Assembly: GCF_023935105.1 (NCBI RefSeq)
Contig: NZ_CP096040.1
Coordinates: 5,499,001 to 5,563,000, forward strand
From: Caulobacter segnis
Lineage (GTDB): Bacteria > Pseudomonadota > Alphaproteobacteria > Caulobacterales > Caulobacteraceae
DNA: 64,000 nt
Direction: 5' to 3'
The notes under the pieces are model-generated. The model saw nothing but the letters and a program-made list of their open reading frames with translations, did not search any database and was not told where the DNA came from. Shown here piece after piece: positions 17,286 to 26,913 of this stretch. How positions within the stretch are numbered: the first letter of the stretch is position 1; every line of letters starts with the position of its first letter. The translations under genes were made by a program, and so were the position numbers.

Positions 17286-19472
17286 TTGAGAAACCTGCGC
17301 TCGAGCCTTGCCGCCGTGATGGGTCTAGGCACCTTGGCCGGCTCGGTTCACGCCTATGCGGCCGAGCGCCTGGTCCGCACGCCGGAAGCCTTCGAGGCGG
17401 CGGTGAGGGCTTCCATCCCCGGCGACTCGGTGGTGCTGGCGAACGGCGTCTGGCGCAACTTCGAGATAATGTTTACCGGCGAGGGGACGGCCGCCGAGCC
17501 GATCACCCTGCGGGCTCAGACCCCTGGCAAGGTGGTGATCTCCGGCAAGTCCAACCTGCGCATCGCCGGCCGGCATCTGGTCGTCTCGGGTCTGACCTTC
17601 AAGGACGGCTTCAGTCCATCGTCCGAGGTTATCGCGTTCCGCAAGGACAACCAGGCGCTGGCCTTCGACTCCCGCGTCACCGAGACGGTGATCGACGGGT
17701 TCAACAAGCCCGATCGCGCCGCCGAAGACTACTGGGTCGGCCTCTACGGCCAGAACAACCGCTTCGACCACAACCACCTGCAGGGCAAGCTGAACAACGG
17801 CGTGACCCTGGCCGTGGTGCTGAGCTCGGTCGAAAGCCAGCAGAACCATCACCACATCGACCACAACTATTTCGGCCCGCGCCCCCCGCTGGGGTCCAAT
17901 GGCGGCGAGACGATCCGGGTCGGGACCAGCCAATTCTCGCGCACCCGCTCCCTGACCGTGGTCGAGGACAACTATTTCGAAGGCTGCAGTGGCGAGGTCG
18001 AGATCGTCTCGAACAAGTCCGGCGGCAACATCTATCGCCGCAACGTCTTCGTCCGCTCGCAAGGCTCGCTGGTGCTGCGCCATGGCGACGGCAACCTGGT
18101 CGAGGACAATGTCTTCCTGGGCGGCGGCCTGGCCCATACCGGCGGCGTGCGGGTGATCAACGCCGGCCAGACGGTGCGCAACAACTACTTCCATGGCCTG
18201 CGGGGCGATGGCTTCACCGCGGCCCTGGTGATGATGAACGGCGTCCCCAACTCGCCGCTCAACCGCTACAACCAGGTGCTGGACGCCCGCATCGAGAAGA
18301 ACGTCTTCGTCGACGTGAAGCAGGTGCTGTTTGGCGCCGGCGCGGACCAGGAGCGCACCTTGCCGCCGGCCCGGAGCACGCTGTCGGGCAACGTCTTCCT
18401 CGGCGCGGGCGACGAGGCGATCTTCAAGGCCGAGGCGCCGATCGACGGCCTTGCCTTTGTCGGCAACACGGTCGACGGCGTCGCGCCGCCGACCGACGCC
18501 TCGGGCTTCGAGGCCAAGGCGATCGGTCGCCAGACCCTGCCGGACGGTCGCGTCTATCCGGACGCCGCCGCGCGCCAAGCCCTAGGCCTTCAGGCGCCGG
18601 TCAAGCTGCTGGCCCGCGAGGAGACAGGCGTGGCCTGGTATCCGAAGGGCGACCAGGCCGTGGCCTTCGACAGCGGCCGCGTCCTGAAGATCAAGCCGGG
18701 CCAGGACCAGCTGTCGGCCGCCGCCGTCAGGGCCAAGGCCGGCGACATCATCGAACTGGCGGCCGGCGACTATGCCGAGGGACGCGTCGTCGAAGTCCGC
18801 CAGCCCCTGACCTTTCGCGCCGCGACGGGCACCCAACCGGTCGTGGCATTCGATCATGCGACCTTGTTCAGCCTGGCCGGCGAGGGAGCCCTGAAGCTGC
18901 AGGGCCTGCGCCTGTCGGGCGCCAGGGCGCCGGACGCGGTCGGCAACGCCGTGGTCCGCGTGAGTTCTAGCGCTCCCTTGAGCAACTACGCCGTCGAGCT
19001 GCTCGACACCGAGGTCTCGCATCTGGGCCGCGGGGCGTTCGCCGTCCTAAGGGGCGAGAAGGGAACCTTCGCCGACCATGTGACGATCCGTGGCTCGCGC
19101 TTCACCGACATCGGCGGGGTGGTGCTGGACCTCGCCGGCGAAGCCGGCGGTTTGGGCCTCTACGGCGCTGAGCGCGTTGACATCACCGGCAGCCAGTTCA
19201 CGCGCCTTGGCGGGCCCGTGCTCGATCTTCTGCGAGGCGGGACGGACGAGAGCACTTTCGGCCCACGGGTCTGGGTCAAGGGCTCGACGTTTCGCGACGT
19301 CGCGCCCGGCCATCCATCGATGCGACTGGACGGCGTCCAGGTCGTGAAACTCGACGGCAACCTCTTCGAACGCGCGGCGCCGGCTCGCGTCACCGTCCAC
19401 GTCGGCAAGCCCGATCTCAGCGAGGCCGGCAACACCGGCGCGGCGCTCGAGATCGTCGATCAGCGCAAGTAG
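17286..19472 (+). CDS. polysaccharide lyase family 6 (alginate lyase / chondroitinase B type)
   Basis: The start is TTG 17286 because GGGGAGGA lies 8 nt upstream and a signal peptide (AAVMGLGTLAGSVHAYA) follows at once. The 728-aa protein is a beta-helix lyase: VSNKSGGNIY carries Lys244 and LVLRHGDGN carries Arg265, with the same 21-residue spacing as the catalytic Lys250/Arg271 of chondroitinase B. A second beta-helix domain fills residues 430-728. It cleaves polyuronate, most likely alginate, in the periplasm or outside. First gene of a five-gene operon. Confidence 0.9.
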   Translation: MRNLRSSLAAVMGLGTLAGSVHAYAAERLVRTPEAFEAAVRASIPGDSVVLANGVWRNFEIMFTGEGTAAEPITLRAQTPGKVVISGKSNLRIAGRHLVVSGLTFKDGFSPSSEVIAFRKDNQALAFDSRVTETVIDGFNKPDRAAEDYWVGLYGQNNRFDHNHLQGKLNNGVTLAVVLSSVESQQNHHHIDHNYFGPRPPLGSNGGETIRVGTSQFSRTRSLTVVEDNYFEGCSGEVEIVSNKSGGNIYRRNVFVRSQGSLVLRHGDGNLVEDNVFLGGGLAHTGGVRVINAGQTVRNNYFHGLRGDGFTAALVMMNGVPNSPLNRYNQVLDARIEKNVFVDVKQVLFGAGADQERTLPPARSTLSGNVFLGAGDEAIFKAEAPIDGLAFVGNTVDGVAPPTDASGFEAKAIGRQTLPDGRVYPDAAARQALGLQAPVKLLAREETGVAWYPKGDQAVAFDSGRVLKIKPGQDQLSAAAVRAKAGDIIELAAGDYAEGRVVEVRQPLTFRAATGTQPVVAFDHATLFSLAGEGALKLQGLRLSGARAPDAVGNAVVRVSSSAPLSNYAVELLDTEVSHLGRGAFAVLRGEKGTFADHVTIRGSRFTDIGGVVLDLAGEAGGLGLYGAERVDITGSQFTRLGGPVLDLLRGGTDESTFGPRVWVKGSTFRDVAPGHPSMRLDGVQVVKLDGNLFERAAPARVTVHVGKPDLSEAGNTGAALEIVDQRK

Positions 19473-19477
19473 GTCAG

Positions 19478-21646
19478 ATGTCCCAGCTTAAAGCGAAGTT
19501 CTGCGCGGGCCTTGCGGTCCTGGCCCTGGCGGGAGCGGCTCAAGCCGCTACGCCCACGCCGCCCAAGCGAGCGGTCGGCGCGGCTGTTCAAGCGCCGCCC
19601 TTGTTCGCCGCCACCCTGGCCAAGAGCAAGGCCTTCGTGGATCCGCAGCTGCGCAAGACCATCGACGTGCCGGTCCCGGCCGACGCCGGCGGCGGCTACA
19701 CCCACGAGCGGCACAAGGACAACTACCGCCTGATCTACGAGGCGGGGATGCTGTACCGGCAGACCGGCGACAAGGCCTATGCCGAGCTGGTGCGGCGCGT
19801 GCTGCTGGACTACGCCAAGCTCTATCCGTCCCTGCCATTGCACCCCAAGCGCGCCAACCAGGTTCCGGGCAGGCTGTTCTGGCAGGTGCTGAACGACAGC
19901 GTCTGGCTGGTGAATTCCATCCAGGGCTACGAGGCGGTCATGGACGCCATTCCGGCCGCCGATCGCGCGACCATCGAGGCCGGTGTGTTCCGGCCGATGG
20001 CGGCGTTCCTGTCGACCGGCTCGCCCAAGACCTTCGACAGCATCCACAACCACGGCACCTGGGCGCTGGCGGCGGTCGGCATGACCGGCTACGCGATCGG
20101 CGACCAGGGCCTGGTCAAGCAGGCGTTGTACGGCCTGGACGGCTCGGGCAAGTCCGGCTTCTACAAGCAGCTGGAAGAGCTGTTCTCGCCCGACGGCTAC
20201 TACGCCGAAGGGCCGTACTACCAACGCTACGCCCTGTCGCCGTTCTTGCTGCTGGCCCAGTCGATCCAGCGCCACGACCCGTCGCGCAAGATCCTCGACT
20301 ATCGCGACGGCGTGCTGCGCAAGGCCGTTTATGCCACCATCCAGCAGAGCTATGGCGGCCTGCTGTTCCCGATCAACGACGCCATCAAGGACAAGGGGCT
20401 CGACACCCCGGAGCTGGTCCACGGCGTGGCGGTGACCTACGCCGCAACCCACGATCCCGCCTTGCTGTCGATCGTCATCCAGCAGGGCTCGGTGGTACTG
20501 AGCCCCGAAGGTCGCGAGGTCGCCGCCGCCGTCGCGCGCGGCGAGGCCAAGCCCTTCCCGTTCGCTTCGATGGAATTGCGCGACGGGGCCAAGGGCGACA
20601 AGGGCGCGCTGGTCATCCTGCGGTCGGGCCCCAAGGCCAAGGACCAGGCGCTGGTGTTCAAGGCCACGTCCCAGGGCATGGGCCACGGCCATTTCGACAA
20701 GCTGTCCTGGCAGTTCTACGACGCGGGCCGCGAGGTCGTGACCGACTATGGCGCGGCGCGGTTCCTGAACGTCGAGGCCAAGGCCGGCGGCCGCTACCTG
20801 CCCGAGAACGACAGCTGGGCCCAGCAGACGGTCGCCCACAACACCCTGGTGGTCGACGAGAAGAGCCAGTTCGGCGCCAACACCGACACTGGCGAGAAGC
20901 ATTGGCCCACGATCCTGGCCTTCGACGCCAAGGACGGTGTCCAGATGACCGCCGCCAGCATCGACGACGCCTGGCCGGGCGTGCGCTATCGCCGCGCCAT
21001 GGCGCTGATCGACCGGCCCGAGGTCGGGCGTCCGATCGTGCTGGACCTAGTGCGCGGCGAGGGCGGCGGCAGGCATCGCTTCGACCTGCCGCTGCACTAT
21101 GAAGGCCAGATCGTCGACTCCGGCCTGAAGTTCCAGGGCGGGACCAGTGAGCTGAAGCCGCTGGGCAAGGCCGACGGCTATCAGCACCTGTGGGATCGCG
21201 GCCGCGCGCCGGTGAAGGACGGGGCGCGCGTCTCCTGGTTCAACCAGGGCCGGTTCTACGACTATGTCTTCGCCTCCGGCGACGTCGACCAGGTGGTCCT
21301 GACCGAACTGGGCGCCGACGACCCCGACTACAATCTCCGCAACGAGCGCGCCTTCATCCTGCGGGGCGACGACAAGGACAGCTTCACGCTGGCCGGGGTG
21401 CTGGAGCCGCACGGCGCCTATAGCGCCGCCGAGGAATACGCCCGCGACACCATCTCGTCCGTGAAGGCCGTCGAGCGTGTGTCGGAGAACGGCGCGGACC
21501 TCGTCTTCATCCGCCTGAACTCCGGCAAGAGCCTGGCGATCGGCGTCGCCTGGGATTCAGATCCCGCCAAGCGCCACCAGGTGAAGACGCCCGGCGGCGT
21601 TTACGCCTGGACCGGGTTCTCCGGCCTCGCGAGCCTCGCACAATGA
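19478..21646 (+). CDS. oligo-alginate lyase, PL17 / heparinase II/III-like
   Basis: A 722-aa exported protein (signal peptide LAVLALAGAAQAA) with an alpha/alpha-toroid N-terminal half and a heparinase II/III-like beta-sheet C-terminal half (GMGHGHFDKLSWQFY). Asn191-His192 in SIHNHGTWALA and the tyrosines of DGYYAEGPYY (about 241-242) correspond to the Asn/His/Tyr active site of PL17 oligoalginate lyases, which release monomeric uronate from alginate oligomers. It starts 5 bp after the PL6 gene and overlaps the MFS gene by 4 bp, so the two lyases act in series. Confidence 0.9.
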   Translation: MSQLKAKFCAGLAVLALAGAAQAATPTPPKRAVGAAVQAPPLFAATLAKSKAFVDPQLRKTIDVPVPADAGGGYTHERHKDNYRLIYEAGMLYRQTGDKAYAELVRRVLLDYAKLYPSLPLHPKRANQVPGRLFWQVLNDSVWLVNSIQGYEAVMDAIPAADRATIEAGVFRPMAAFLSTGSPKTFDSIHNHGTWALAAVGMTGYAIGDQGLVKQALYGLDGSGKSGFYKQLEELFSPDGYYAEGPYYQRYALSPFLLLAQSIQRHDPSRKILDYRDGVLRKAVYATIQQSYGGLLFPINDAIKDKGLDTPELVHGVAVTYAATHDPALLSIVIQQGSVVLSPEGREVAAAVARGEAKPFPFASMELRDGAKGDKGALVILRSGPKAKDQALVFKATSQGMGHGHFDKLSWQFYDAGREVVTDYGAARFLNVEAKAGGRYLPENDSWAQQTVAHNTLVVDEKSQFGANTDTGEKHWPTILAFDAKDGVQMTAASIDDAWPGVRYRRAMALIDRPEVGRPIVLDLVRGEGGGRHRFDLPLHYEGQIVDSGLKFQGGTSELKPLGKADGYQHLWDRGRAPVKDGARVSWFNQGRFYDYVFASGDVDQVVLTELGADDPDYNLRNERAFILRGDDKDSFTLAGVLEPHGAYSAAEEYARDTISSVKAVERVSENGADLVFIRLNSGKSLAIGVAWDSDPAKRHQVKTPGGVYAWTGFSGLASLAQ

Positions 21647-22953
21647 GGCGCGAGATGAAGTTCAAGGGCTTGCGCTGGCTGATCGTCGGCATGGTCGGCT
21701 TGGCCACGGTGATCAACTATATCGACCGCAACGCGCTGGCGGTGATGTGGCCGCAGATCTCCAAGGACATGGGCGTCGGCAAGGAAGCGTACGCGCTCAT
21801 CCTGACCTGTTTCATGCTGTCCTACGCCGCGGGGCAGACGATCTTCGGCAAGATCTTCGACGCCCTCGGCACGCGGGTCGGCTTCATGCTGTCGATCCTG
21901 GCCTGGTCGGCGTCGATCGCCCTGCACTCGGTCGCGCGGTCGATCCTGACGTTGGGCGTGCTGCGCGCGGCCCTGGGGGTCAGCGAGGCGGGCAACTGGC
22001 CCGGCGCGGCCAAGGCCAACGCCGAGTGGTTCCCGGTCCGCGAGCGCGCCTTCGCCCAAGGTATCTTCAACGCTGGCGCATCGGTGGGAGCGATCATCTC
22101 CGCGCCGCTGATCGCTTGGCTGTTCCTGACCTTCGGCTGGCGCGCGACCTTCATGGTCATCGGCCTGCTGGGCGTCCTGTGGGTGGTCCCGTGGGCTATC
22201 GTCTGCCGCGCCGCGCCGCAGGACCATCCCTGGCTGTCGGACGAGGAGCGCCAGCACATCCTGACCGGCCAGCGCCCGGCTTCCGGCGACGCCGAGGCCG
22301 ACTACAAGCCGACATGGTCGGGGCTGCTGCGCCACCGCGAGGCTTGGGGCCTGATCCTGGCGCGTTTCTTCATCGACCCGGTCTGGTGGCTGTTCGTCTC
22401 GTGGCTGCCGATCTACCTGGCTGAGCGCTTCGGCTTCGACATCAAGCAGATCGGTCTGTTCGGCTGGGTGCCCTATGTCGGCGCGGCGGCAGGCAGCCTG
22501 TTCGGCGGCTGGATTTCCGGCTGGCTGATCGGTCGCGGCTGGCGGCCGGTCAAGGCTCGCAAGTGGGCCATCACCCTGGGCGGCGTCTTCATGTTGCCGG
22601 CCTTGCTGCTGACCATCGGCGCGTCCTCGCCGCTGCACGCGGTGCTGCTGATCGCCGTGATCCTGTTCGGCTTCCAGGTCACCATCAACAACATCCAGAC
22701 CCTGCCTAGCGACTACCTGCCCCGATCGGTCGGTTCGCTGGCCGGGATCAGCGGCACCGCCGCCGTGGCCGGGGTGCTGATCACCACCTGGATCGTCCCG
22801 GTCGCCACCAAGGTCAGCTACGCCCCGGTCTTCGCCATGGGCGCCAGCCTGGTCCCCCTTTCTATCCTGTCCATCTGGCTCTTGGGCGGCCGAGGCGAGC
22901 GCCTCGTCGATCCCGCCCTCGCGGCCCGCACTTCCAACGGAGCGAATTCCTGA
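21643..22953 (+). CDS. MFS transporter, hexuronate (ExuT/ACS) type
   Basis: Twelve hydrophobic segments in 436 aa. The first helix contains VINYIDRNALAV, the N-Y-x-D-R signature of the anion:cation symporter family that includes hexuronate transporters such as ExuT, and helix 4 has ALGVSEAGNWPGAAK, also typical. Placed directly after the lyases with an ATGA overlap, it probably imports the unsaturated uronate monomer or its 4-deoxy keto form across the inner membrane. Confidence 0.92.
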   Translation: MRREMKFKGLRWLIVGMVGLATVINYIDRNALAVMWPQISKDMGVGKEAYALILTCFMLSYAAGQTIFGKIFDALGTRVGFMLSILAWSASIALHSVARSILTLGVLRAALGVSEAGNWPGAAKANAEWFPVRERAFAQGIFNAGASVGAIISAPLIAWLFLTFGWRATFMVIGLLGVLWVVPWAIVCRAAPQDHPWLSDEERQHILTGQRPASGDAEADYKPTWSGLLRHREAWGLILARFFIDPVWWLFVSWLPIYLAERFGFDIKQIGLFGWVPYVGAAAGSLFGGWISGWLIGRGWRPVKARKWAITLGGVFMLPALLLTIGASSPLHAVLLIAVILFGFQVTINNIQTLPSDYLPRSVGSLAGISGTAAVAGVLITTWIVPVATKVSYAPVFAMGASLVPLSILSIWLLGGRGERLVDPALAARTSNGANS

Positions 22954-23705
22954 TGCCCCTCACCAACAAGACCGTCATCGTCACCGGCGGCGCGCGCGAT
23001 ATCGGCAAGGCCGTGTCGCTGAAGCTGGCGGCCGAGGGCGCCCGTGTCGCCATCAACTACTTCGGCAGCGAAGAGGGCGCCAAGGCGACCCTCGCCGAAA
23101 TCGAGGCGGCGGGCGGTCGCGCGCTGATCCTGAAAGGCGACATGACCCGCGCCGCTGACGTCCAGGCCCTGGTCAACGCGGCCCTGACCACCTTCGGCGG
23201 CCCGATCGGCGCCCTGGTCAACGTCGCCGGCGGCATGGTGGCGCGCAAGACGCTGGGGGAGATGGACGAGGCCTTCTTCGAGCACGTCATGCGCCTGAAC
23301 CTGACCTCAGTTTTCCTGACCACCCAGGCGACCGTCCCGCACATGACCGCCGGCGCGGCGATCGTGAACCTGTCCTCGCAGGCCGGCAAGGATGGCGGCG
23401 GTCCTGGCGCCACGGCCTACGCCACGGCCAAGGGCGCGATCATGACCTTCACCAAGGCCATGGCCAAGGAGCTGGGTCCCAACGGCATCCGCGTCAACGC
23501 CCTGTGCCCGGGGATGATCGGCACCACCTTCCATGACACCTTTTCCAAGGATGAGGTCCGCGCTCGCGTCGCCGCCAGCACCCCGCTCCGCCGCGAAGGG
23601 CGCGCGCCCGAGATCGCCGACGCGGTGGCCTATCTGGCCAGCGACGAGTCCAGCTTCCTCACGGGGGTCTGCCTGGACATTAACGGCGGTCTGTTGATGA
23701 GCTGA
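22953..23705 (+). CDS. SDR oxidoreductase, probable uronate (DEH) reductase
   Basis: Classical short-chain dehydrogenase of 250 aa: TGGARDIGKA cofactor loop at residues 11-20, catalytic Ser141-Tyr156-Lys160 (NLSSQAG, YATAK). Its ATG shares a base with the preceding TGA. In alginate operons an SDR reduces 4-deoxy-5-hexoseulose uronate to 2-keto-3-deoxygluconate; position between transporter and esterase supports that role, but the substrate is inferred. Confidence 0.9.
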   Translation: MPLTNKTVIVTGGARDIGKAVSLKLAAEGARVAINYFGSEEGAKATLAEIEAAGGRALILKGDMTRAADVQALVNAALTTFGGPIGALVNVAGGMVARKTLGEMDEAFFEHVMRLNLTSVFLTTQATVPHMTAGAAIVNLSSQAGKDGGGPGATAYATAKGAIMTFTKAMAKELGPNGIRVNALCPGMIGTTFHDTFSKDEVRARVAASTPLRREGRAPEIADAVAYLASDESSFLTGVCLDINGGLLMS

Positions 23706-23719
23706 TGGGAGGGACGTCG

Positions 23720-24604
23720 ATGATCGCCAAGGCTCTCGCCGCCATCGTCCTGTTGGGCGCGACGTCCGTCGCTGCCCAGGTCCCGACCGCTCCCGCGATG
23801 CGGATCGAGGTCAAGGCGCCGGAGGCGACCAAGGACGTCGTCTATCTGCAGGCCAGCGGCAAGGACCTGCATCTCGACGTCTACCGCAACACCGCCTTCA
23901 AGGGCCCGCGCCCGGTGCTGGTCTACATCCACGGCGGCGCGTGGTGGAAGGGCGAGAAGCCGGCAGGCTGGGGCGGCTTCCGCGCCTATCTGGCGGCGGG
24001 CTTTTCGGTGGTCACGGTCGAGTACCGCCTGACCGACGTCGCCACCGCCCCGGCGGCGGTGCAAGACGTCCGCTGCGCCCTGTCGTGGGTCAAAGCCAAC
24101 GCCAAGGCCTACGACTTAGACGCCAAGCGGGTCGTGCCCTATGGCACGTCAGCCGGCGGGCATCTGGCCTTGATGGCCGGCATGCTGCCCAAGAACAACG
24201 ACATCGACCTCCCGGCCTGCCGCGATCAGCCAACCGTGCCGGCCATCCTCGATTTCTACGGACCCTATCACCTGCGGTCCGACCTCCCTGGCGCGTTCAA
24301 GAGCCCGTCGACGGCGCGGTGGATCGGTGAAGGACCGCAGACCCTATGGACGACGATGTCGCCGGCATCGTACGTGCGCAAAGGCCAGCCGCCCGTCTTC
24401 ATCGTTCATGGGGATGCGGACCCGACCGTGCCTTACGAGGCTTCGATGGCGCTGAGGGCGGACCTGGACAAGGCCGGCGTCCCGAACCTCTTCCACACCG
24501 TGCCGGGCGGCGTGCATGGCAAGTTCCCGAAGGACGAGCAGGACAAGATCGAACGCGAAGCCCTTGAATTTCTAACGATGAATGGAGTGGCTGGCGCTCG
24601 CTAA
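23720..24604 (+). CDS. exported alpha/beta hydrolase (esterase, BD-FAE/acetylxylan type)
   Basis: ATG 23720 is preferred over an in-frame start at 23705 because GGGAGGG precedes it and a signal peptide (AAIVLLGATSVAAQ) begins at once. Motifs: oxyanion YIHGGAWWKGE, nucleophile YGTSAGGHLA, acid VHGDADPTVP and base GGVHGKFP. This is the pattern of carbohydrate esterases that remove acyl groups, and alginate is often acetylated, which fits its position as last gene of the alginate operon. Confidence 0.88.
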   Translation: MIAKALAAIVLLGATSVAAQVPTAPAMRIEVKAPEATKDVVYLQASGKDLHLDVYRNTAFKGPRPVLVYIHGGAWWKGEKPAGWGGFRAYLAAGFSVVTVEYRLTDVATAPAAVQDVRCALSWVKANAKAYDLDAKRVVPYGTSAGGHLALMAGMLPKNNDIDLPACRDQPTVPAILDFYGPYHLRSDLPGAFKSPSTARWIGEGPQTLWTTMSPASYVRKGQPPVFIVHGDADPTVPYEASMALRADLDKAGVPNLFHTVPGGVHGKFPKDEQDKIEREALEFLTMNGVAGAR

Positions 24605-24718
24605 TGCCGCAAGCCTGCAGAATGTCTCCTTCCTGGAGCCGGATCAACGTCCGCAACTGGCGCACATCGGTCCCGAGGGCCGACACAGGCCTTCTTGGAA
24701 ACTCGCATTCTTCTGGAG

Positions 24719-24773
24719 AGGGAAGTGGTGCCGCCTAGGTGACTCGAACACCTGACCTACGCATTACGAATGC
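24719..24773. repeat. left attachment repeat, tRNA-Thr 3' remnant
   Basis: These 55 bases are identical to 54224-54278. They hold tRNA-Thr nucleotides 29-76 including the CGT anticodon and CCA end (minus strand) plus 7 bases of 3' flank, but are followed by unrelated sequence (TAGAAGACG) instead of the tRNA 5' half. About 100 bp to the left also show weaker similarity to the sequence left of the right copy. Confidence 0.9.
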
Positions 24774-25125
24774 TAGAAGACGATTATTTTCCCCGTCTTA
24801 TCAATCGGTTATAACTGCGGCTAGTTGGAAGATTTTAAGGTCGAAGCCCCTCGATCAGAGCCTTTCCCGGAAATCCAACAACGGGAAAATCCTAGCTAGA
24901 AGCAGGCTCGGTGCCTCTTCGAAAGACTAGGTGGCTGCGGGGCGGACCGAGCGATTTTACCTCCCGCTTGGACAATCAGCGCTAGCTGCATGCTGGCGAC
25001 CTTCAGTCTGGTTCAGCCGCTCAAACCCACAGCCGGATCCCGCCTCAGTAAAAGTGGGGTATGGGTGAGGAGGGGGATCTTCAACTGAGGCGAGCACGGT
25101 AGGTCTCGAACAAGGTTGGAGGCGA
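24774..25125. other. gene-free left end of the island with repeats
   Basis: No convincing gene. The stretch has two GCTAGAAG direct repeats (24772 and 24895 region), an ATTTTCCC/GGGAAAAT inverted pair (near 24788 and 24890) and one REP-like palindrome at 25041-25092. Repeats this close to an attachment site could be recombinase arm sites; that is inference. Confidence 0.4.
25041..25092. repeat. REP-like palindromic element, copy 1
   Basis: The 52-bp unit has terminal inverted repeats CGCCTCAGT and ACTGAGGCG around a conserved core GTATGGGTGAGGAG. It shares 30 identical bases with the copy at 32113-32165 and is related to copies at 31601-31654 and 43981-44032. Confidence 0.8.
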
Positions 25126-25416
25126 CTAATCGTTCTTCGCCATGGCTCGCTCGAAAGCTGCATCGCCCTCGAAAGAAGCACCAGGCTCGCTGACATCTCG
25201 CTTCAATCGTTGCAGGAAAGCGAACTGAGCTTTGTCCGTAAGGAAGATAGAAAACTCGCTTCCGCTAACGATGAGACTGCCGTCTTTCCCTGCCTTGCTT
25301 GAGTAACGTCCGGCGCTATTCGCACCCGCTACGCAGGAAGCTAAATCGGCTAGCTCGTCAGCGGTGTCCGGACCTTCATTGGCCAGAAACTCCTCGAAAT
25401 CGGTTATGGATTTCAT
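25126..25416 (-). CDS. small hypothetical protein (96 aa)
   Basis: The 96-aa product is acidic, with a helical start (ITDFEEFLANEGPDTADELADLA) and a beta-rich middle (GKDGSLIVSGSEFSIFLTDKAQ). It has no signal or membrane segment and matches no family I know. It is last in a minus-strand series downstream of the microcin precursor gene, so it may belong to that unit. Confidence 0.55.
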   Translation of the reverse strand: MKSITDFEEFLANEGPDTADELADLASCVAGANSAGRYSSKAGKDGSLIVSGSEFSIFLTDKAQFAFLQRLKRDVSEPGASFEGDAAFERAMAKND

Positions 25417-25533
25417 TCTTCGATCCTAGCTTCACCGGCCCGTAGGCTTGCCTGTTAGAGGTGGAGTGAAGCGGACTGATCGATGGTCAGCAAGGGGTGG
25501 ACTACGGAACTTAGCTTTCCCAACCCACCTCCA

Positions 25534-25851
25534 TCAGCCTGTAACCACACTGCTAACGTCGGTTCTAAGCCCGACTATCTTGCCGCTGCCGGTTCGGGCG
25601 TCGATCACCACGTTGTATGGCCCTCGAACCATGTCGTCATCGCAAGTGGCTAGCCGCCACTGTCGGGCGGAAAGATGAGGTTCAAAAGCCGAATAAGGTA
25701 GGCCGGCATCGCGCAGCGCCTTGGCTGCCAGAAGTTCGGCCTCGTGCTCGCCGACATCGCGGATCCGGAGGCTCCAGCCGAACGCGGGACTCGGCAGCGC
25801 TGCCCGCCCGATCGTGCTGCAGATGGTCGCGACATCGCATCGGTTGAACAC
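25534..25851 (-). CDS. small hypothetical protein, PepSY-like C-terminus
   Basis: The C-terminal 65 residues (LLAAKALRDAGLPYSAFEP, then GPYNVVIDARTGSGKIVGLR) show the helix-strand-strand pattern and the V-x-D-x-x-T-G-x-I turn of PepSY-type domains. The N-terminus is uncertain: the first 35 residues look less protein-like and a later start may be used. It lies 61 bp downstream of the microcin precursor gene on the same strand. Confidence 0.5.
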   Translation of the reverse strand: MFNRCDVATICSTIGRAALPSPAFGWSLRIRDVGEHEAELLAAKALRDAGLPYSAFEPHLSARQWRLATCDDDMVRGPYNVVIDARTGSGKIVGLRTDVSSVVTG

Positions 25852-25912
25852 GGCCGCTTGATGAGGGTTGAGGTGACGGAGCCCCTAAGTTCTCCGCCAC
25901 CGTTGGACTAGG

Positions 25913-26377
25913 TTAGTAGAAGCCGAGTCCGCATTGGGCGGCGGTGTTTAGGATTGCCGTCATGCCACCGCCCGCCGCGCCAATAGCTGCGCCGGCGAAG
26001 GCTATCGCGATGACGCCAGGTCCGGTGGCCAATCCTGCGGTCGCGCCTGTAACAGCTCCCTGAATACCGCCGATCAACAGCCCATATTGGATATCACCGA
26101 CAACATTGTTGCGGAAACAGGTTTCAAATCCGCCGCTGCCCCCGCTGCCGCCGTTAGGACGGCCCACGACCAGAACTTCAGAGACGGTGTTCGGAGCCGA
26201 ATCTCCAGCGGAGACCAACTGGAACGGCCCATAGCCGCCGCCGAAGCCGTCACCCCACGGGTTCCCGATCGGGTAGCGCTCATACGTCGGGCCATATTGA
26301 GGAGCAGTTGGGTCGTAGGTCGGCGGTAACGTGCCGCCGGAGACGAAACGACACTCTTCAAGCGTAAGCTCTCGCAT
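25913..26377 (-). CDS. microcin/bacteriocin precursor with double-glycine leader
   Basis: ATG 26377 follows AGAGGA by a few bases. The product starts MRELTLEECRFVSGG, a 15-residue leader of the colicin V type cut after Gly-Gly by C39 peptidases. The 139-residue mature part begins with a Tyr/Pro/Gly-rich segment (PTYDPTAPQYGPTYERYP), has a Gly/Ser linker, and ends in a hydrophobic Gly/Ala-rich domain (GLLIGGIQGAVTGATAGLAT), the kind that inserts in membranes. Two mature Cys (FETCFRN and AAQCGLGFY) could pair. Its exporter genes lie 1.1-4.5 kb away. It is longer than most class II microcins. Confidence 0.85.
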   Translation of the reverse strand: MRELTLEECRFVSGGTLPPTYDPTAPQYGPTYERYPIGNPWGDGFGGGYGPFQLVSAGDSAPNTVSEVLVVGRPNGGSGGSGGFETCFRNNVVGDIQYGLLIGGIQGAVTGATAGLATGPGVIAIAFAGAAIGAAGGGMTAILNTAAQCGLGFY

Positions 26378-26484
26378 CACATCCTCTTTCAAAGCGACCG
26401 CAAGCTATGCGGTACCGAAGGTTGATGCAGATTGAGATGCAATTCAAGGAGGAATAGGTCGCGCAATCGCCCACTGGTTGATAT

Positions 26485-26913
26485 TTACTGCGGTCGGAGA
26501 ATGTTCCTGTGCGGAGCGCGGGCGAGATGCTTTGATAGCCAGTTGCGGACGAAGTCCCGCGTGGCGGTGGCATCTCGATCCTTGAATACCCCCTCACATG
26601 CGGACAGCATCACGCCATTTCGGAATAGCCGCATATGAGGAAACGCTGACAGATGAAGCCGATCCATCTCGCTTGCATCGGAGGGATTAAGTTCAGAAAA
26701 CGCTCGCAGCATCGGGTCGACCCCGAACAGTCGCAAAGTCGACAGTTCGAGAGCGGACAATAGAAACTGGCAAGCGGCGCAATCGTCGATCGTAAAAGCC
26801 ACTAAGGTTGCACAGGGCCGGGAGGCCAAGTTAAGCAAATGGCTCTCGTTCAGGATGAGTGGCCACGGTCGGGATACCCGGCCGAACGCGCTGTGCTCTG
26901 CTGAAGCATTCAT
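26485..26913 (-). CDS. thioredoxin-fold protein with CxxC motif
   Basis: The 142-aa product holds LVAFTIDDCAACQFLLSALE, a strand followed by CxxC (Cys-Ala-Ala-Cys) at the start of a helix as in thioredoxins, and FPHMRLFRNGV, which resembles the cis-Pro strand of that fold. No signal peptide is seen. It overlaps the preceding small membrane-protein gene (ATG inside its stop region) and lies 107 bp upstream of the microcin precursor, so it may handle disulfide or maturation chemistry for the microcin. The role is inferred. Confidence 0.75.
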   Translation of the reverse strand: MNASAEHSAFGRVSRPWPLILNESHLLNLASRPCATLVAFTIDDCAACQFLLSALELSTLRLFGVDPMLRAFSELNPSDASEMDRLHLSAFPHMRLFRNGVMLSACEGVFKDRDATATRDFVRNWLSKHLARAPHRNILRPQ